A stretch of 64,000 nucleotides of DNA from Marichromatium purpuratum 984 (lineage in GTDB: Bacteria > Pseudomonadota > Gammaproteobacteria > Chromatiales > Chromatiaceae): assembly GCF_000224005.2 (NCBI RefSeq), contig NZ_CP007031.1, positions 1,455,001 through 1,519,000 on the forward strand, read 5' to 3'. Positions 37,044 through 45,562 of this stretch are shown here, piece by piece. The notes under the pieces are model-generated. The model had not been told where the DNA came from. It worked only from the letters and a program-made list of their open reading frames with translations, and ran no database searches. The translations under genes and the position numbers were made by a program. Each line of letters starts with the position of its first letter. Position 1 is the stretch's first letter.

Positions 37044-37193
37044 GGATTGAACCGCAAAGCCGCGAAGCGCGCAAAGTGAATGATGGGTGATGTCGGCGTG
37101 AGGTCACAGGCGGCACCGGCCCGCACCCACTGGCGGCTGATCGCTGGCGGCTTATTCCCCTTTGCGCCCTTCGTGCCGTCGCGGTTCAATCCG

Positions 37194-37277
37194 CTGGTCG
37201 CTGGTCGCTGGTCGCTGGTCGCTGGTCGCTGGTCGCTGGTCGCTGGTCGCTGGTCGCTGGTCGCTGGTCGCTGGTCG
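37194..37277 (+). repeat. Tandem heptamer array, 12 x CTGGTCG
   Basis: Twelve exact units, the longest array in the window, followed by one CTGGCGG. It is the right boundary of element copy D. The unit differs from the right array of copy B (CTGATCG) at one base. Confidence 0.95.
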
Positions 37278-37433
37278 CTGGCGGCACTATAACCAAGTTT
37301 TGAGGTGTGATATTTGTCAATGCGTGTCCGTTGTCCCGGACTCTAGACTGTACGATCTCTTGATCCTGTCCCTCGATAGCCGTCGCCCGGCCGATGTCCG
37401 GCGACCCGGTGTGGAATCCATAGGAGTACCGCG

Positions 37434-37541
37434 ATGACCACCAGCCCACTGCCGGCGTGGCCGGCTCAGCTCTGGCCCTTCGTCCCGGCGACCGCGACTG
37501 CGCTGGCGCTCGCTCTGTTGCTGTTCGGGTCGGCGCTGTGA
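37434..37541 (+). CDS. 35-residue single-span membrane peptide coupled to the TDT gene
   Basis: A short frame with a strong ribosome binding site (AGGAG 8 bp before the ATG). The peptide begins MTTSPLPAWPAQLWPF and continues as one hydrophobic helix rich in Ala and Leu (about residues 15-35, ending LLLFGSAL). Its TGA stop overlaps the GTG start of the next gene (GTGA), so the transporter is translated through coupling. The better Shine-Dalgarno belongs to this peptide, not to the transporter. It may be a small accessory subunit or a leader that sets transporter translation. No family is recognised. Confidence 0.6.
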   Translation: MTTSPLPAWPAQLWPFVPATATALALALLLFGSAL

Positions 37542-38533
37542 GCGGCGCGCAGATCGATGCCCAGGCCGGCGGGGACGTGCTGCAGGGGCGTCTCGCCTTC
37601 TTCCCGATTCCCTTCTTCGCCATGGTGATGGGGATGAGCGGGTTGACCATCGGCTGGGAGAAGGCGCAGCACCTGCTCGGCCTGGATCTCGGTATCACCC
37701 CCTGGTTGGTCGGCTTCAGCAGCCTGTTGTTTCTCACCCTGGCGCTGCTCTATGCCGCCAAGCTGCTGCGCCATCCGCAGGCGGTGCTCGCCGAGTTGCG
37801 CCACCCGGTCAAGCTCAACTTCTTCCCCACCATCTCGATCAGTCTGCTGTTGCTGGCCATCGCCTATCTGCCGTTGCAGCAGGTGGTAAGCCAGACGCTG
37901 TGGTTCGCGGGAGCGGCGCTGCATCTGACCTTCACCCTCTATATCGTCAGTGCCTGGATGCACCACGAGCACTTCAAGGTGCAACACATGAATCCCGCCT
38001 GGTTCATCCCGGCGGTGGGTAATGTGCTGGTGCCGATCGCCGGGGTGCCGTTGGGGTTCGAGTCGATCTCCTGGTTCTTCTTCAGCGTCGGTGTGCTGTT
38101 CTGGCTGGTGTTGCTGACCATCATCTTCAACCGGGTGCTGTTCCATAATCCGATCGAGGACCGATTGACCCCGACCCTGTTCATCCTGATCGCCCCCCCG
38201 GCGGTCGGCTTCATCGCCTATACCCGACTGGTCGACAGCCTCGACACCTTCGCCCTGATACTCTATTTCGCCGCGATGTTCCTGACCCTGTTGCTGTTCA
38301 GCCAGGCCGGGCGCTTCCTGCGGCTGCGCTTCTTCCTCTCCTGGTGGGCGTATTCCTTCCCGCTGGCCGCCTTCAGCATCGCCTCGATGGTGATGGCCGA
38401 GCAGACCGGGGCGCTGTTCTATCGCTATTTCGGCGTAGCGATGCTCACCATGCTCACCGGCATCATCGCGATCCTGTTGTGGTCGACCCTGCGGGCGGTG
38501 TTGCGGCGCGGGATCTGTGTGCCCGGGCATTGA
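37538..38533 (+). CDS. TDT/SLAC1 family transporter (TehA-like)
   Basis: A 331-residue protein with about ten TM helices, of the tellurite-resistance/dicarboxylate transporter (TDT) family that includes TehA, Mae1 and SLAC1 anion channels. The N-terminal motif FFPIPFFAMVMGMSGLTIGWEK is typical, with aromatic residues in the odd helices. Substrate is not predictable from sequence alone; an anion is likely. Start GTG at 37538 overlaps the stop of the 35-residue peptide; the frame open to 37457 is not used because it overlaps that peptide. Confidence 0.82.
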   Translation: MSGAQIDAQAGGDVLQGRLAFFPIPFFAMVMGMSGLTIGWEKAQHLLGLDLGITPWLVGFSSLLFLTLALLYAAKLLRHPQAVLAELRHPVKLNFFPTISISLLLLAIAYLPLQQVVSQTLWFAGAALHLTFTLYIVSAWMHHEHFKVQHMNPAWFIPAVGNVLVPIAGVPLGFESISWFFFSVGVLFWLVLLTIIFNRVLFHNPIEDRLTPTLFILIAPPAVGFIAYTRLVDSLDTFALILYFAAMFLTLLLFSQAGRFLRLRFFLSWWAYSFPLAAFSIASMVMAEQTGALFYRYFGVAMLTMLTGIIAILLWSTLRAVLRRGICVPGH

Positions 38534-38575
38534 GCGTGTTGCGTCATCGGTTGTCGTCCTCAGGAGTCATCTGCC

Positions 38576-39376
38576 ATGTCTGAACAGACCCCGGCGAGCG
38601 CCACCAAGGCCTGGCTCGTCATTCCCTTTCTGTCGCTGATGTTCGTCGCCGGGCTGGCCCTGGTCTATGTCGTCGACGGCGGCCTGACGGTGTCGACCGG
38701 CACCGCGGTCGCGGACGAGGTGACACCGCCCGATCCGCTGGCGCCGCTGCACGCCGCGCTGGCCGAGCAGGAGATGCGCTGGCAGGCGCAGCAGCAGCGC
38801 ATCGAGCGTTTGGAACAGGCGCTGCATGAGCGCGCGCAGCGTGAGGCCGTCGAGACGGAGGTGTTGGAGCGCCGGATCGAGGGGCTGCGCGCGGCACTCG
38901 GTCAACGCGTCGAGACCGTCGAGCGCGTCGATGAAGAGGTGGCGCATGCCGGGTTGCTGCGCGACTATGCCGCACTCGGTGCGCGTTTCACCCCGCGTGG
39001 CGCCCTGGTGAGTCTGGGCGAGGAGACGCTGCGTTTCGCCCCCGGTGCCGCCGAACTGCCCGAGGGGCCGATCGCGCCGCTGACGGCGATCGCCGAGCAT
39101 CTGCAGGCGCACCCTGAATTGCAGGTGTTGCTGAGTGGGCACACCGATGCCAGCGGTGATGCGTCGGGCAACCTGGTGTTGTCGCAAGCGCGCGCCGAGG
39201 CGGTCGCCGCAGCGCTGGTCGCGCTCGGGATCGAGTCGGCGCGGATGACGGTCGAGGGTGTCGGCTCGAGCGAGCCGCTGGTCGAGGAGATCGATGCCGC
39301 CTCGCGCGCGACCAATCGCCGGGTCGAGGTCTATTTCACCCTGCCCGGCGTCGGCGAGGATCGCGACCCGGCGTAA
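38576..39376 (+). CDS. OmpA-family envelope protein with N-terminal anchor
   Basis: A 266-residue protein: one N-terminal TM anchor (about residues 13-35), a coiled coil (about 60-125, LAEQEMRWQAQQQRIERLEQ), and a C-terminal OmpA-like peptidoglycan-binding domain (about 150-255) with LSGHTDASGDASGNLVLSQARA and ATNRRVEVYF. It is neither a porin nor a MotB (no plug/TM Asp seen). It likely links inner membrane to the cell wall. It converges on the V-ATPase operon with 4 bp between stop codons. Confidence 0.85.
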   Translation: MSEQTPASATKAWLVIPFLSLMFVAGLALVYVVDGGLTVSTGTAVADEVTPPDPLAPLHAALAEQEMRWQAQQQRIERLEQALHERAQREAVETEVLERRIEGLRAALGQRVETVERVDEEVAHAGLLRDYAALGARFTPRGALVSLGEETLRFAPGAAELPEGPIAPLTAIAEHLQAHPELQVLLSGHTDASGDASGNLVLSQARAEAVAAALVALGIESARMTVEGVGSSEPLVEEIDAASRATNRRVEVYFTLPGVGEDRDPA

Positions 39377-39380
39377 GGAC

Positions 39381-41228
39381 TCAGCCGGTCGCCGCCAGGG
39401 CGACCGGAGTGTCCTCATCGAGCGCGGCGATCTCCTCGAGCAGACGGGTGAAGTCGTGCGAGTCCTGGGCAGCGTAGTTGAGGTTCTTCAGTAGCGCGGT
39501 GAGCCGGGTGAAGAAGGCGCGCGCCGCGTCCTTGTCGGCGAAGTCGCGCTCGTGGCCGATCAGGGCATCGATCAGCTCGAAGATCTGACGCTGGCGCGTC
39601 AGTGGTACCGCCGCGTCGACCGCGTCGAAGGCGTCCTGCTGGAGAAAGGTCATGTCGAGCAGCAGCGCCTGCTGGTAGGTGACGTAGTCTTCGGTGGTCA
39701 CGCCCTCCTCACCGGTGACCTGCATCATCTGCTGCACCGCCTCGCCCCGGACCAGGAGCTGCTGCATCGCCTCGACCCGACGGTTCCAGTCGGCGCCGAG
39801 GTGTTCCTCGTACCAGGGGGCGAGCTGGCCGAGATAGCGCGACCAGGAGATCAGCGGGTCGATCGCCGGATAGAAACGCTTGTAGGCACGGTCGTAGGAC
39901 AGCCCGAGGAAGCACTTCACGGTGCTCAGGGTCGATTGGGTGACCGGCTCCTCGAAGTTGCCACCGGCCGGCGAGACGGTGCCGATCATGGTCAGGCTGC
40001 CGACGCTGGAATCGGCGGTGCGCACCACCCCGGCGCGCTCGTAGACGCCGCGGATCGCCGAGTCGAGGTAGGCGGGGAAGGCCTCCTCGCCGGGGATCTC
40101 CTCGAGCCGCCCCGAGGTCTCGCGCATCGCCTGTGCCCAGCGCGAGGTGGAGTCGGCCAGCAGCAGCACCTGATAGCCCATTTGGCGGTAGTACTCGCCG
40201 AGGGTGATGCCGGTGTAGATCGAGGCCTCGCGCGAGGCCACCGGCATCGACGAGGTGTTGCAGATGATGATGGTGCGATCCATCAGCGAACCGCCGGTCT
40301 TGGGGTCGGCGAGCTGGGGGAACTCGCTGATGGTCTCGACCACCTCGCCGGCGCGCTCGCCGCAGGCGACCACGATCACGATGTCGACGGCGGCGTGCTT
40401 GGCCAGCAGGTGCTGGAGCACCGTCTTGCCGGCGCCGAAGGGACCGGGGATGCAGCCGGTGCCGCCGCGGGCGATGGGGAAGAAGGTGTCGATCAGACGG
40501 ATGCTGGTGGTCATCGGCTCGCTCGGGTAGAGCCGCTCGGTGGTGCGCGTGCGCAGCATGTGCTCGGTGAGCGCGCGGCGCACCGGCCAGCGCTGGATGA
40601 GGTCGAGCGAGCGCTCGTGTCCGCGCCGGTCGCGGATGCGCGCCACCGGGGTATCGACGGTGATGCTACCCTCTTGGATCCAGGTCACCTCGACCTCGCC
40701 GACCTGGTCGAAGGGCACCATGATCTTGTGGGTGTAGCGTCCCTCCTGGACGGTGCCAAGCACCCCGCCGGCGCGCAGCCGCGCGCCGTGCTGGACTTGT
40801 GGGACGAAGGACCACTTACGGTTGCGATCGAGGGCGTCGAGATCGACCCCGCGTGGCAGGAAAACCCCGTGGGTGATGGCGATCTTCTCCAGTGGGTTCT
40901 GCAGCCCGTCGTAGACCTCGCCGAGCAACCCGGGGCCGAGTTCGACCGAGAGCAGCTCGCCGGACTGCTCGACCGGGTCACCGACGCTCACCCCGCGGGT
41001 GTCCTCGAACACCTGCACGTCGGCGAACTCGCCGCGCACCCGCAGCACCTCGGACTTGAGCCGCTCCCCGTCGCTGCGCTCGGGGCGGATGAACACCACC
41101 TCGTTCTTCTTCAGCGGCAGGCGCGTACCGTTGCGCCAGCCGGCCTCGATGGTGGCCAGGCTCTCCTGGACCGAGATCACCCGGGCGGGCGAGTCGGCCT
41201 GGACCTGGGGTGTCAGCGCGTCATCCAT
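39381..41228 (-). CDS. atpA: V-type ATPase catalytic subunit A
   Basis: A 615-residue catalytic subunit of a V/A-type rotary ATPase (A3B3 head). P-loop GPFGAGKT at residues 262-269, ACGERAGEVVE, and the DSTSRWAQAMRE block are all present, so ATP hydrolysis should be intact. The family-specific non-homologous region (about 110-190) is present. AAGAGGAA precedes the ATG. It is the last gene of the seven-gene operon, an unusual position for the catalytic subunit. Confidence 0.95.
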   Translation of the reverse strand: MDDALTPQVQADSPARVISVQESLATIEAGWRNGTRLPLKKNEVVFIRPERSDGERLKSEVLRVRGEFADVQVFEDTRGVSVGDPVEQSGELLSVELGPGLLGEVYDGLQNPLEKIAITHGVFLPRGVDLDALDRNRKWSFVPQVQHGARLRAGGVLGTVQEGRYTHKIMVPFDQVGEVEVTWIQEGSITVDTPVARIRDRRGHERSLDLIQRWPVRRALTEHMLRTRTTERLYPSEPMTTSIRLIDTFFPIARGGTGCIPGPFGAGKTVLQHLLAKHAAVDIVIVVACGERAGEVVETISEFPQLADPKTGGSLMDRTIIICNTSSMPVASREASIYTGITLGEYYRQMGYQVLLLADSTSRWAQAMRETSGRLEEIPGEEAFPAYLDSAIRGVYERAGVVRTADSSVGSLTMIGTVSPAGGNFEEPVTQSTLSTVKCFLGLSYDRAYKRFYPAIDPLISWSRYLGQLAPWYEEHLGADWNRRVEAMQQLLVRGEAVQQMMQVTGEEGVTTEDYVTYQQALLLDMTFLQQDAFDAVDAAVPLTRQRQIFELIDALIGHERDFADKDAARAFFTRLTALLKNLNYAAQDSHDFTRLLEEIAALDEDTPVALAATG

Positions 41229-41272
41229 TGCGGGTTCCTCTTCGGCAAGGTCGGGCGATCGGCGCGGTGCGC

Positions 41273-41962
41273 TCAGGCCGCCGCCTCGGGGATGGGTTCG
41301 ACCCCGTCGAGTGCGGTCTCGACCAGGTCATCGAAGCGCGCCAGTGCGCGTTCGTGGTGATAGCTGGTCCAGCGCGCCACCAGGTCCCAGCGCAGCGCGT
41401 AGATGATCACCGCGGCGAAGTCGAAGTGATGGCCGTCGTGGCGTCGTTCGAGATGCTCCCAGACCGTCCTCAGCAGCAGTCGCTCGACGCCGATGGCATC
41501 GCTCTGGTCGAGACGGCGCGCGGCCTCCGGCAGCCAGGGACAGGCGCGTTCGAGCCGGAACGCCGGTTCGTTCCAGTGGCGGCGCACCTGTTCGGTCCAG
41601 CGCCCGTACCCCCAGCGCCGCTCGCTCGGCGGCGGCTCGCCACGGTGGCGACGGCGCAGCGCGCAGATCAGCGTGCGCATCTCCAGTCGCCAGTCGGCGA
41701 GGTCGCGGGCGAAGGGATCGGGCAGGGTGGGGATCTGCCGCCGGGCGCGCTCGAGGACGGCCTGGTCACTGCTGTGCGGGTCCTGTTCGGCCCATTCGAG
41801 CAGGGTACGCAGGGTGCGCAGGGTGCGCGCATCCTCGGCGTCGAGCTGGGTCAGGCGCTGTTCGAGACGGATGCGCGAGAGCGGTGTCTGGCGCGCGGTG
41901 AACAGCGCCCCGTGCGCCGGTAGCGCGCTCAGCAGCATGGCATAACGGTGTGAGTCGGTCAT
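41273..41962 (-). CDS. DUF2764-like V-ATPase operon protein (possible subunit C equivalent)
   Basis: A 229-residue, largely helical soluble protein opening MTDSHRYAMLLSALPAHGAL, followed by PLSRIRLEQRLTQLDAEDAR. This pattern (Tyr/Leu start, LPxL, then PLS and a helix with LxxxD) resembles DUF2764 proteins that sit between subunits E and A in bacterial V-ATPase operons of spirochaete/chlamydial type. Such proteins are suspected to take the place of subunit C. Here it occupies exactly that slot, 12 bp after E and 44 bp before A. The family call is by pattern only. Confidence 0.65.
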   Translation of the reverse strand: MTDSHRYAMLLSALPAHGALFTARQTPLSRIRLEQRLTQLDAEDARTLRTLRTLLEWAEQDPHSSDQAVLERARRQIPTLPDPFARDLADWRLEMRTLICALRRRHRGEPPPSERRWGYGRWTEQVRRHWNEPAFRLERACPWLPEAARRLDQSDAIGVERLLLRTVWEHLERRHDGHHFDFAAVIIYALRWDLVARWTSYHHERALARFDDLVETALDGVEPIPEAAA

Positions 41963-41974
41963 GGCGCCACCCCG

Positions 41975-42676
41975 CTATTTCACCATCCCCTCGAGGATGG
42001 CGCGGAAGCGAGGCTGGAGGTGGGCGAGCAGCAGCGCGGCGACCTTGTCGTCGGTGAGGTCGATCTGCACGTCCTGGTCGCGCAGCGAGAGACGGATGCC
42101 CTGGCTGTCGTCGTCGCCGACGCTGAAGGTCACACCCTCGGCGAGCACGTTGCCGGCGATCGAGAGCACGAAGTGCGACAGCGAGCCCTCGCGCAGCTCC
42201 AGCGGGTTACGGCGCAGCTCCTCGGGACCGACCAGCGCCTGGGGCAGCTGGATGTCGACCGCCTGGCCGGCATCGATCCCGGCCTCCTCGCGTGCGGCGC
42301 GACCGACCTCGAGGATCAGCTGCTGGAGGAAGCTCTGTTGTTCTAACTCGGCGGCGATCAGCCGCTTGACCTCGTCACTGAAGCGATCGGAGAGTTCGGA
42401 CTTGAGCCGCAGCACGGTGTCGCGCATGGCGATGCGCAGCGCTTCCTCGCCGCCCTTGCGTAGGGCCTCGGCCTCGCGCCGTGCCTCCTCGACGATGGCC
42501 GCGGCGCGCTCATTGGCGGCGCGCTCGATCTCGCCGGCCTGACGGCGCGCGGCGCGCTCGATCTCGGCGGCCTGATCGCGCCCGGCGCTCACCCCTTCCT
42601 CGCGCAGTCGCGTGATCAGGGTCTCGATACCGGAGGAGGCGAGCCCCTCGGGGATGCCGCTGTCTGTGGTGGTCAT
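41975..42676 (-). CDS. atpE: V-type ATPase subunit E (peripheral stalk)
   Basis: A 233-residue subunit with a long N-terminal charged helix (about residues 20-120, rich in Ala, Glu and Arg: EIERAARRQAGEIERAANER) and a globular C-terminal domain. It fits subunit E, which links the head to subunit I. No subunit G/H partner gene is present. GGGGGAG lies 9 bp before the ATG at 42676. It is 19 bp after the proteolipid gene. Confidence 0.88.
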   Translation of the reverse strand: MTTTDSGIPEGLASSGIETLITRLREEGVSAGRDQAAEIERAARRQAGEIERAANERAAAIVEEARREAEALRKGGEEALRIAMRDTVLRLKSELSDRFSDEVKRLIAAELEQQSFLQQLILEVGRAAREEAGIDAGQAVDIQLPQALVGPEELRRNPLELREGSLSHFVLSIAGNVLAEGVTFSVGDDDSQGIRLSLRDQDVQIDLTDDKVAALLLAHLQPRFRAILEGMVK

Positions 42677-42695
42677 CTGTTCAGCTCCCCCCGGT

Positions 42696-43142
42696 TCAGG
42701 CCGGGATGCCGCCGGCGAGCACCAGCGCGAAGACGAAGGCGAACACCGCAAAGCCCTCGACGATCGCCGCCGGGGCCAGCGACAGACCGAAGATCTCGGG
42801 CTTGGTCTTGCTCGCGTGGATCGCCGAGGCACAGGCCTGGCCCTGACGTACCGCCGAGAACAGCAGCGCCAGCCCGGCGAGGATGCCGATGCCGAACAGC
42901 GCCGGGGCGGTGTCGACGGTGACCTCGCGCTGCAGGGTGAACATGATCACGATGCCGTAGATGACCTGGGAGGAGGGCATCACCGAGATGCCGATATAGC
43001 GGCCGTAGCCGGAATCGGTGTCGACCATGGCGCCGATCGCCGCCTGACCGGCGATCGCGCAGCCGATGATGCTGCCGATGGCGCCGAGCGCCATGGCACC
43101 GCACAGCCCCGCCCAACCCAGTGCAATCACCAGTTCGTTCAT
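42696..43142 (-). CDS. atpK: V-type ATPase proteolipid subunit K (rotor ring)
   Basis: A 148-residue duplicated c-subunit with four TM helices. The first hairpin lacks a carboxylate but has Ser58-Gln59 in MPSSQVIYG; the second has Gln100 and the ion-binding Glu129 (AIVEGFAVF). The spacing Gln100-Glu129 (29 residues) equals Gln110-Glu139 in Enterococcus hirae NtpK, and Ser58-Gln59 corresponds to its Thr64-Gln65. This suggests a Na+-binding site, though H+ use is not excluded. The start overlaps the subunit I stop (ATGA). Confidence 0.92.
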   Translation of the reverse strand: MNELVIALGWAGLCGAMALGAIGSIIGCAIAGQAAIGAMVDTDSGYGRYIGISVMPSSQVIYGIVIMFTLQREVTVDTAPALFGIGILAGLALLFSAVRQGQACASAIHASKTKPEIFGLSLAPAAIVEGFAVFAFVFALVLAGGIPA

Positions 43143-44944
43143 TCGCTCAGCTCCGTCTTTTTGAAGGGCCTGAAGGGATAGCCCTCGCCGGCCAGCGCCC
43201 AGTTGTAGAACTCGATGAAGTTCAGACGCAGTCCGTGCACCACGCCGCTCATCAGACAGAGCGCGAGGTTGAGGACATGACCGACGAGGAGGATGAGGAT
43301 CGAGAGCAGCAGTCCGAGTCCGGGCTGGCCCTGCTGGACGTCGCGCGCCAGCTCGTTGAAGGTTAGCGCGAGCGAGGCCGAGGCCAACCCCAGCGCGAAC
43401 AGGCGCAGATAGGAGAGCACGTCGCCGAAGGCCTGGGTGACGCGCGCGAGCTGGCGCAGACCGTCGAGCAGACGCAACAGCGCCGAGGTTGGGCCGCGTA
43501 TCTGACGGTCGCTGCCGAGCGCGAAGAGTGCGATCAGACCACCGCCGAGCAGCCACTGGCCGAGGGTGGCGAGCCAGGCCGGTCCGCTCGGGCCGGTGCC
43601 GCTCCACAGCGCGAAGCCGCCGAGCAGGGCGGCGACCCAGGCGAGCGCGATGCGGCGCTCGGCTCCGGGAGCGCTGCTCAGCGCGCGCTCGACGTTGGCC
43701 AGCACCAGGTGGAGCACGCCGATTGCCACCGACAGCCACATCATGGTGGCGAAGTCGTCGAGATCGAAGACCCTGAGCTGGCCGAGCAGTCCGTCGGGCG
43801 CTGGCGTGACGCCGAAGTAACTCCCCACCAGGATCCCCCAGAGCAGCGCCCCGCCGCACAGCGCGAGCGCGAGCAGGCGCAGCCGTCCCCCGGTCTCGCT
43901 GTGCCCGAGTCGGCGCCAGCCGAGCGCCAACCCGGCGCCGAGCACCAAGGCGTAGCCGGCGTCGGAGAGGATCATCGCGAAGAACAGGGTGAAAGAGAAG
44001 AACAGCACCCGTGACGGGTCCCAGCTGCGATAGGCCGGCATCTGGTAGAAGCCGACCAGGTCCTGGCCGGCGGCCACCGGGGCCGGATTGTCGAGCCGGG
44101 TCGGCGGCTGATCGCTATCGCCCGGGGCCTCGAGCAGCAGCGCGAGGCCGAGTTGGTCGGCCAGCGCCTGCACGCCGGGGCAGTCCTCGAGCGCGACCCA
44201 GCCCTGGACCAGGAACAGTGCCTCGTCGTCATAGGTCTGGGCGCGGGCGTAGTTGAGCCCGGCCAGGTCCTCGGCCTCGGCAAGATGCGAGGAGAGCAGA
44301 TAGATCCAACGGGTGAGCGCGTGACGCTCGGCGATCACCGTTTCGAGTTCGATCTCGGCGCGTTCGAGCCGGCGCGCGACCTCGGAGCGGCTGAGCGCGC
44401 CGGTGTGGGTGCGGGCTACCGGCAGGGCGTCGGCCGGCGGTTCGCGCTCGGCGATCACCACCACCCAGGCCTGACGGTGGTCGCGATGGACGATCTGCCA
44501 GGGCAGTTCGAGTCGCTCGAGGGCGTCGAGCTGACGCAGCGGCAGGATGTAGAACCACAGCTTGCGTCCGGCGAGCGCCGCCGGCTCGGGGAGGCTGAAC
44601 TCCCCCCAAGGTTCGAGTTCGGCGAGACGCTGGCGCAGGGCGTCGCGGCGATCGCTGATGTCGCGCAGCCGCTGCTGGTTGTCGAGTACCTGGGCGATGG
44701 TCGCGGCGAGGTCGAAGTCGGTCGGCTCGCGGACCTGGCGGCGCTTGTCCGGCACCTCGCGCAGATGGCGCAGCGCCTTGCGCGCCTCCAGGGCGTGGGG
44801 CGAGGGCGTGTGCTCGGGCTCGCGCGGATGGCCGCCGAGTTCGACCAGGTGCATGCAGCCGAGCTGCTGGAGCTGCTCGAGCACCGCGTCCTTGTCGGCG
44901 GCGAGTCCGGCCAGGGTGACGCGGCGCATCGTCATGATGCTCAT
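43139..44944 (-). CDS. atpI: V-type ATPase membrane stator subunit I
   Basis: A 601-residue subunit: a cytosolic N-terminal half (about 1-300, with coiled-coil segments) and a C-terminal half of about seven to eight TM helices. The helix motif SYLRLFALGLASASLALTFN contains the arginine that faces the rotor carboxylate in this family. The start at 44944 overlaps the subunit D stop (ATGA); earlier in-frame starts are shadow frame. It overlaps subunit K downstream in the same way, so D-I-K are tightly coupled. Confidence 0.93.
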   Translation of the reverse strand: MSIMTMRRVTLAGLAADKDAVLEQLQQLGCMHLVELGGHPREPEHTPSPHALEARKALRHLREVPDKRRQVREPTDFDLAATIAQVLDNQQRLRDISDRRDALRQRLAELEPWGEFSLPEPAALAGRKLWFYILPLRQLDALERLELPWQIVHRDHRQAWVVVIAEREPPADALPVARTHTGALSRSEVARRLERAEIELETVIAERHALTRWIYLLSSHLAEAEDLAGLNYARAQTYDDEALFLVQGWVALEDCPGVQALADQLGLALLLEAPGDSDQPPTRLDNPAPVAAGQDLVGFYQMPAYRSWDPSRVLFFSFTLFFAMILSDAGYALVLGAGLALGWRRLGHSETGGRLRLLALALCGGALLWGILVGSYFGVTPAPDGLLGQLRVFDLDDFATMMWLSVAIGVLHLVLANVERALSSAPGAERRIALAWVAALLGGFALWSGTGPSGPAWLATLGQWLLGGGLIALFALGSDRQIRGPTSALLRLLDGLRQLARVTQAFGDVLSYLRLFALGLASASLALTFNELARDVQQGQPGLGLLLSILILLVGHVLNLALCLMSGVVHGLRLNFIEFYNWALAGEGYPFRPFKKTELSE

Positions 44945-45546
44945 GCCAGACCTCCCCGTTGACGCTTGGCCTTGGCGATCTTGGAACGCACCACGGCGGC
45001 GCGCTCGGCATCCGAGAGGGCGACGCGGATGCGCTTGATGTGGGCGCGGGTGCGTGGGATCAGCACCTTCTCGAACAGGTTGACGCGCTGGGTGACCTTG
45101 CGCACCGCGGTCTCGAGCAGGGTCACACGCTGTTGCTGCAAACGCAGCCGGATGCGCAGTTCGAGCATCTGTTCGAGCCGCTCGACCAGTGGGTCGACCC
45201 AGTGCGGGCGGCTCAGGCAACCGTAGTCGGCGCGGGCGAAGTGGACCGCGACGAGGCGGGGCAAGCGCGTGCCCATGCGGTTCTCCTCGTCGATGCGGAT
45301 CTGCTCGACGCGGACCAGTTCGGCGAGCGGGATCTCCAGGTTGGCGAGCATCGGCAGTCGCTCGCGCACCAAGTCGCGCAGCACCTCGATCTCGTCCTCG
45401 AGCGCGGCGCGTTCCTCCTGGGCGCGAGCGCGCTCAGCGAGCAGCTGGCGGCGCTTGAGGTCGAGCGAGGGCAGATAGCGCTCGAAGGTCTGGAGCTGGC
45501 GCTGCTGCTTGGCCAGCGATGACTTGCTCAGGCTCAGTCGTGCCAT
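44941..45546 (-). CDS. atpD: V-type ATPase subunit D (central shaft)
   Basis: A 201-residue helical protein, the rotating shaft inside the head. It opens LSLSKSSLAKQQRQLQTFER (family pattern xKxxLxxLKxxLxxA...), is coiled-coil rich, and the C-terminal helix includes VNLFEKVLIPRTRAHIKRIR, highly typical of subunit D. It lies 16 bp after subunit B and overlaps subunit I by 4 bp. A subunit F gene, usually its partner, is absent, as in other compact bacterial V-ATPase operons. Confidence 0.92.
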   Translation of the reverse strand: MARLSLSKSSLAKQQRQLQTFERYLPSLDLKRRQLLAERARAQEERAALEDEIEVLRDLVRERLPMLANLEIPLAELVRVEQIRIDEENRMGTRLPRLVAVHFARADYGCLSRPHWVDPLVERLEQMLELRIRLRLQQQRVTLLETAVRKVTQRVNLFEKVLIPRTRAHIKRIRVALSDAERAAVVRSKIAKAKRQRGGLA

Positions 45547-45562
45547 GGCCGCGCTCCCGGGG

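Larger units (their letters stand above)
36981..37284. repeat. Heptamer-bounded inverted-repeat element, copy D
   Basis: In order: nine GCCGCCA units (36981-37043), inner arm from GATTGAACCGCAAAG (37045 to about 37080), a short core of about 76 bp containing CACTGGCGGCTGATCGCTGGCGG, the inverted inner arm (37157-37190), then twelve CTGGTCG units (37194-37277) and one CTGGCGG. It sits between the divergent DUF3096 and small-peptide/TDT genes. The core is shorter than in copies A and B and carries both heptamer variants side by side. Non-coding. Confidence 0.85.

Noticed and set aside
36844-37116. Open frames across heptamer arrays giving periodic Ala-Gly-Gly-Trp-Arg-Leu or Pro-Pro-Ala-Ala peptides
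   Set aside because: The periodicity follows from a 7-bp unit in any frame; there is no ribosome binding site or start context, and the DUF3096 start at 36916 is well supported.
36981-37284. CRISPR-like appearance of the tandem repeats
   Set aside because: The units are 7 bp, directly adjacent with no spacers, and there are no cas genes.
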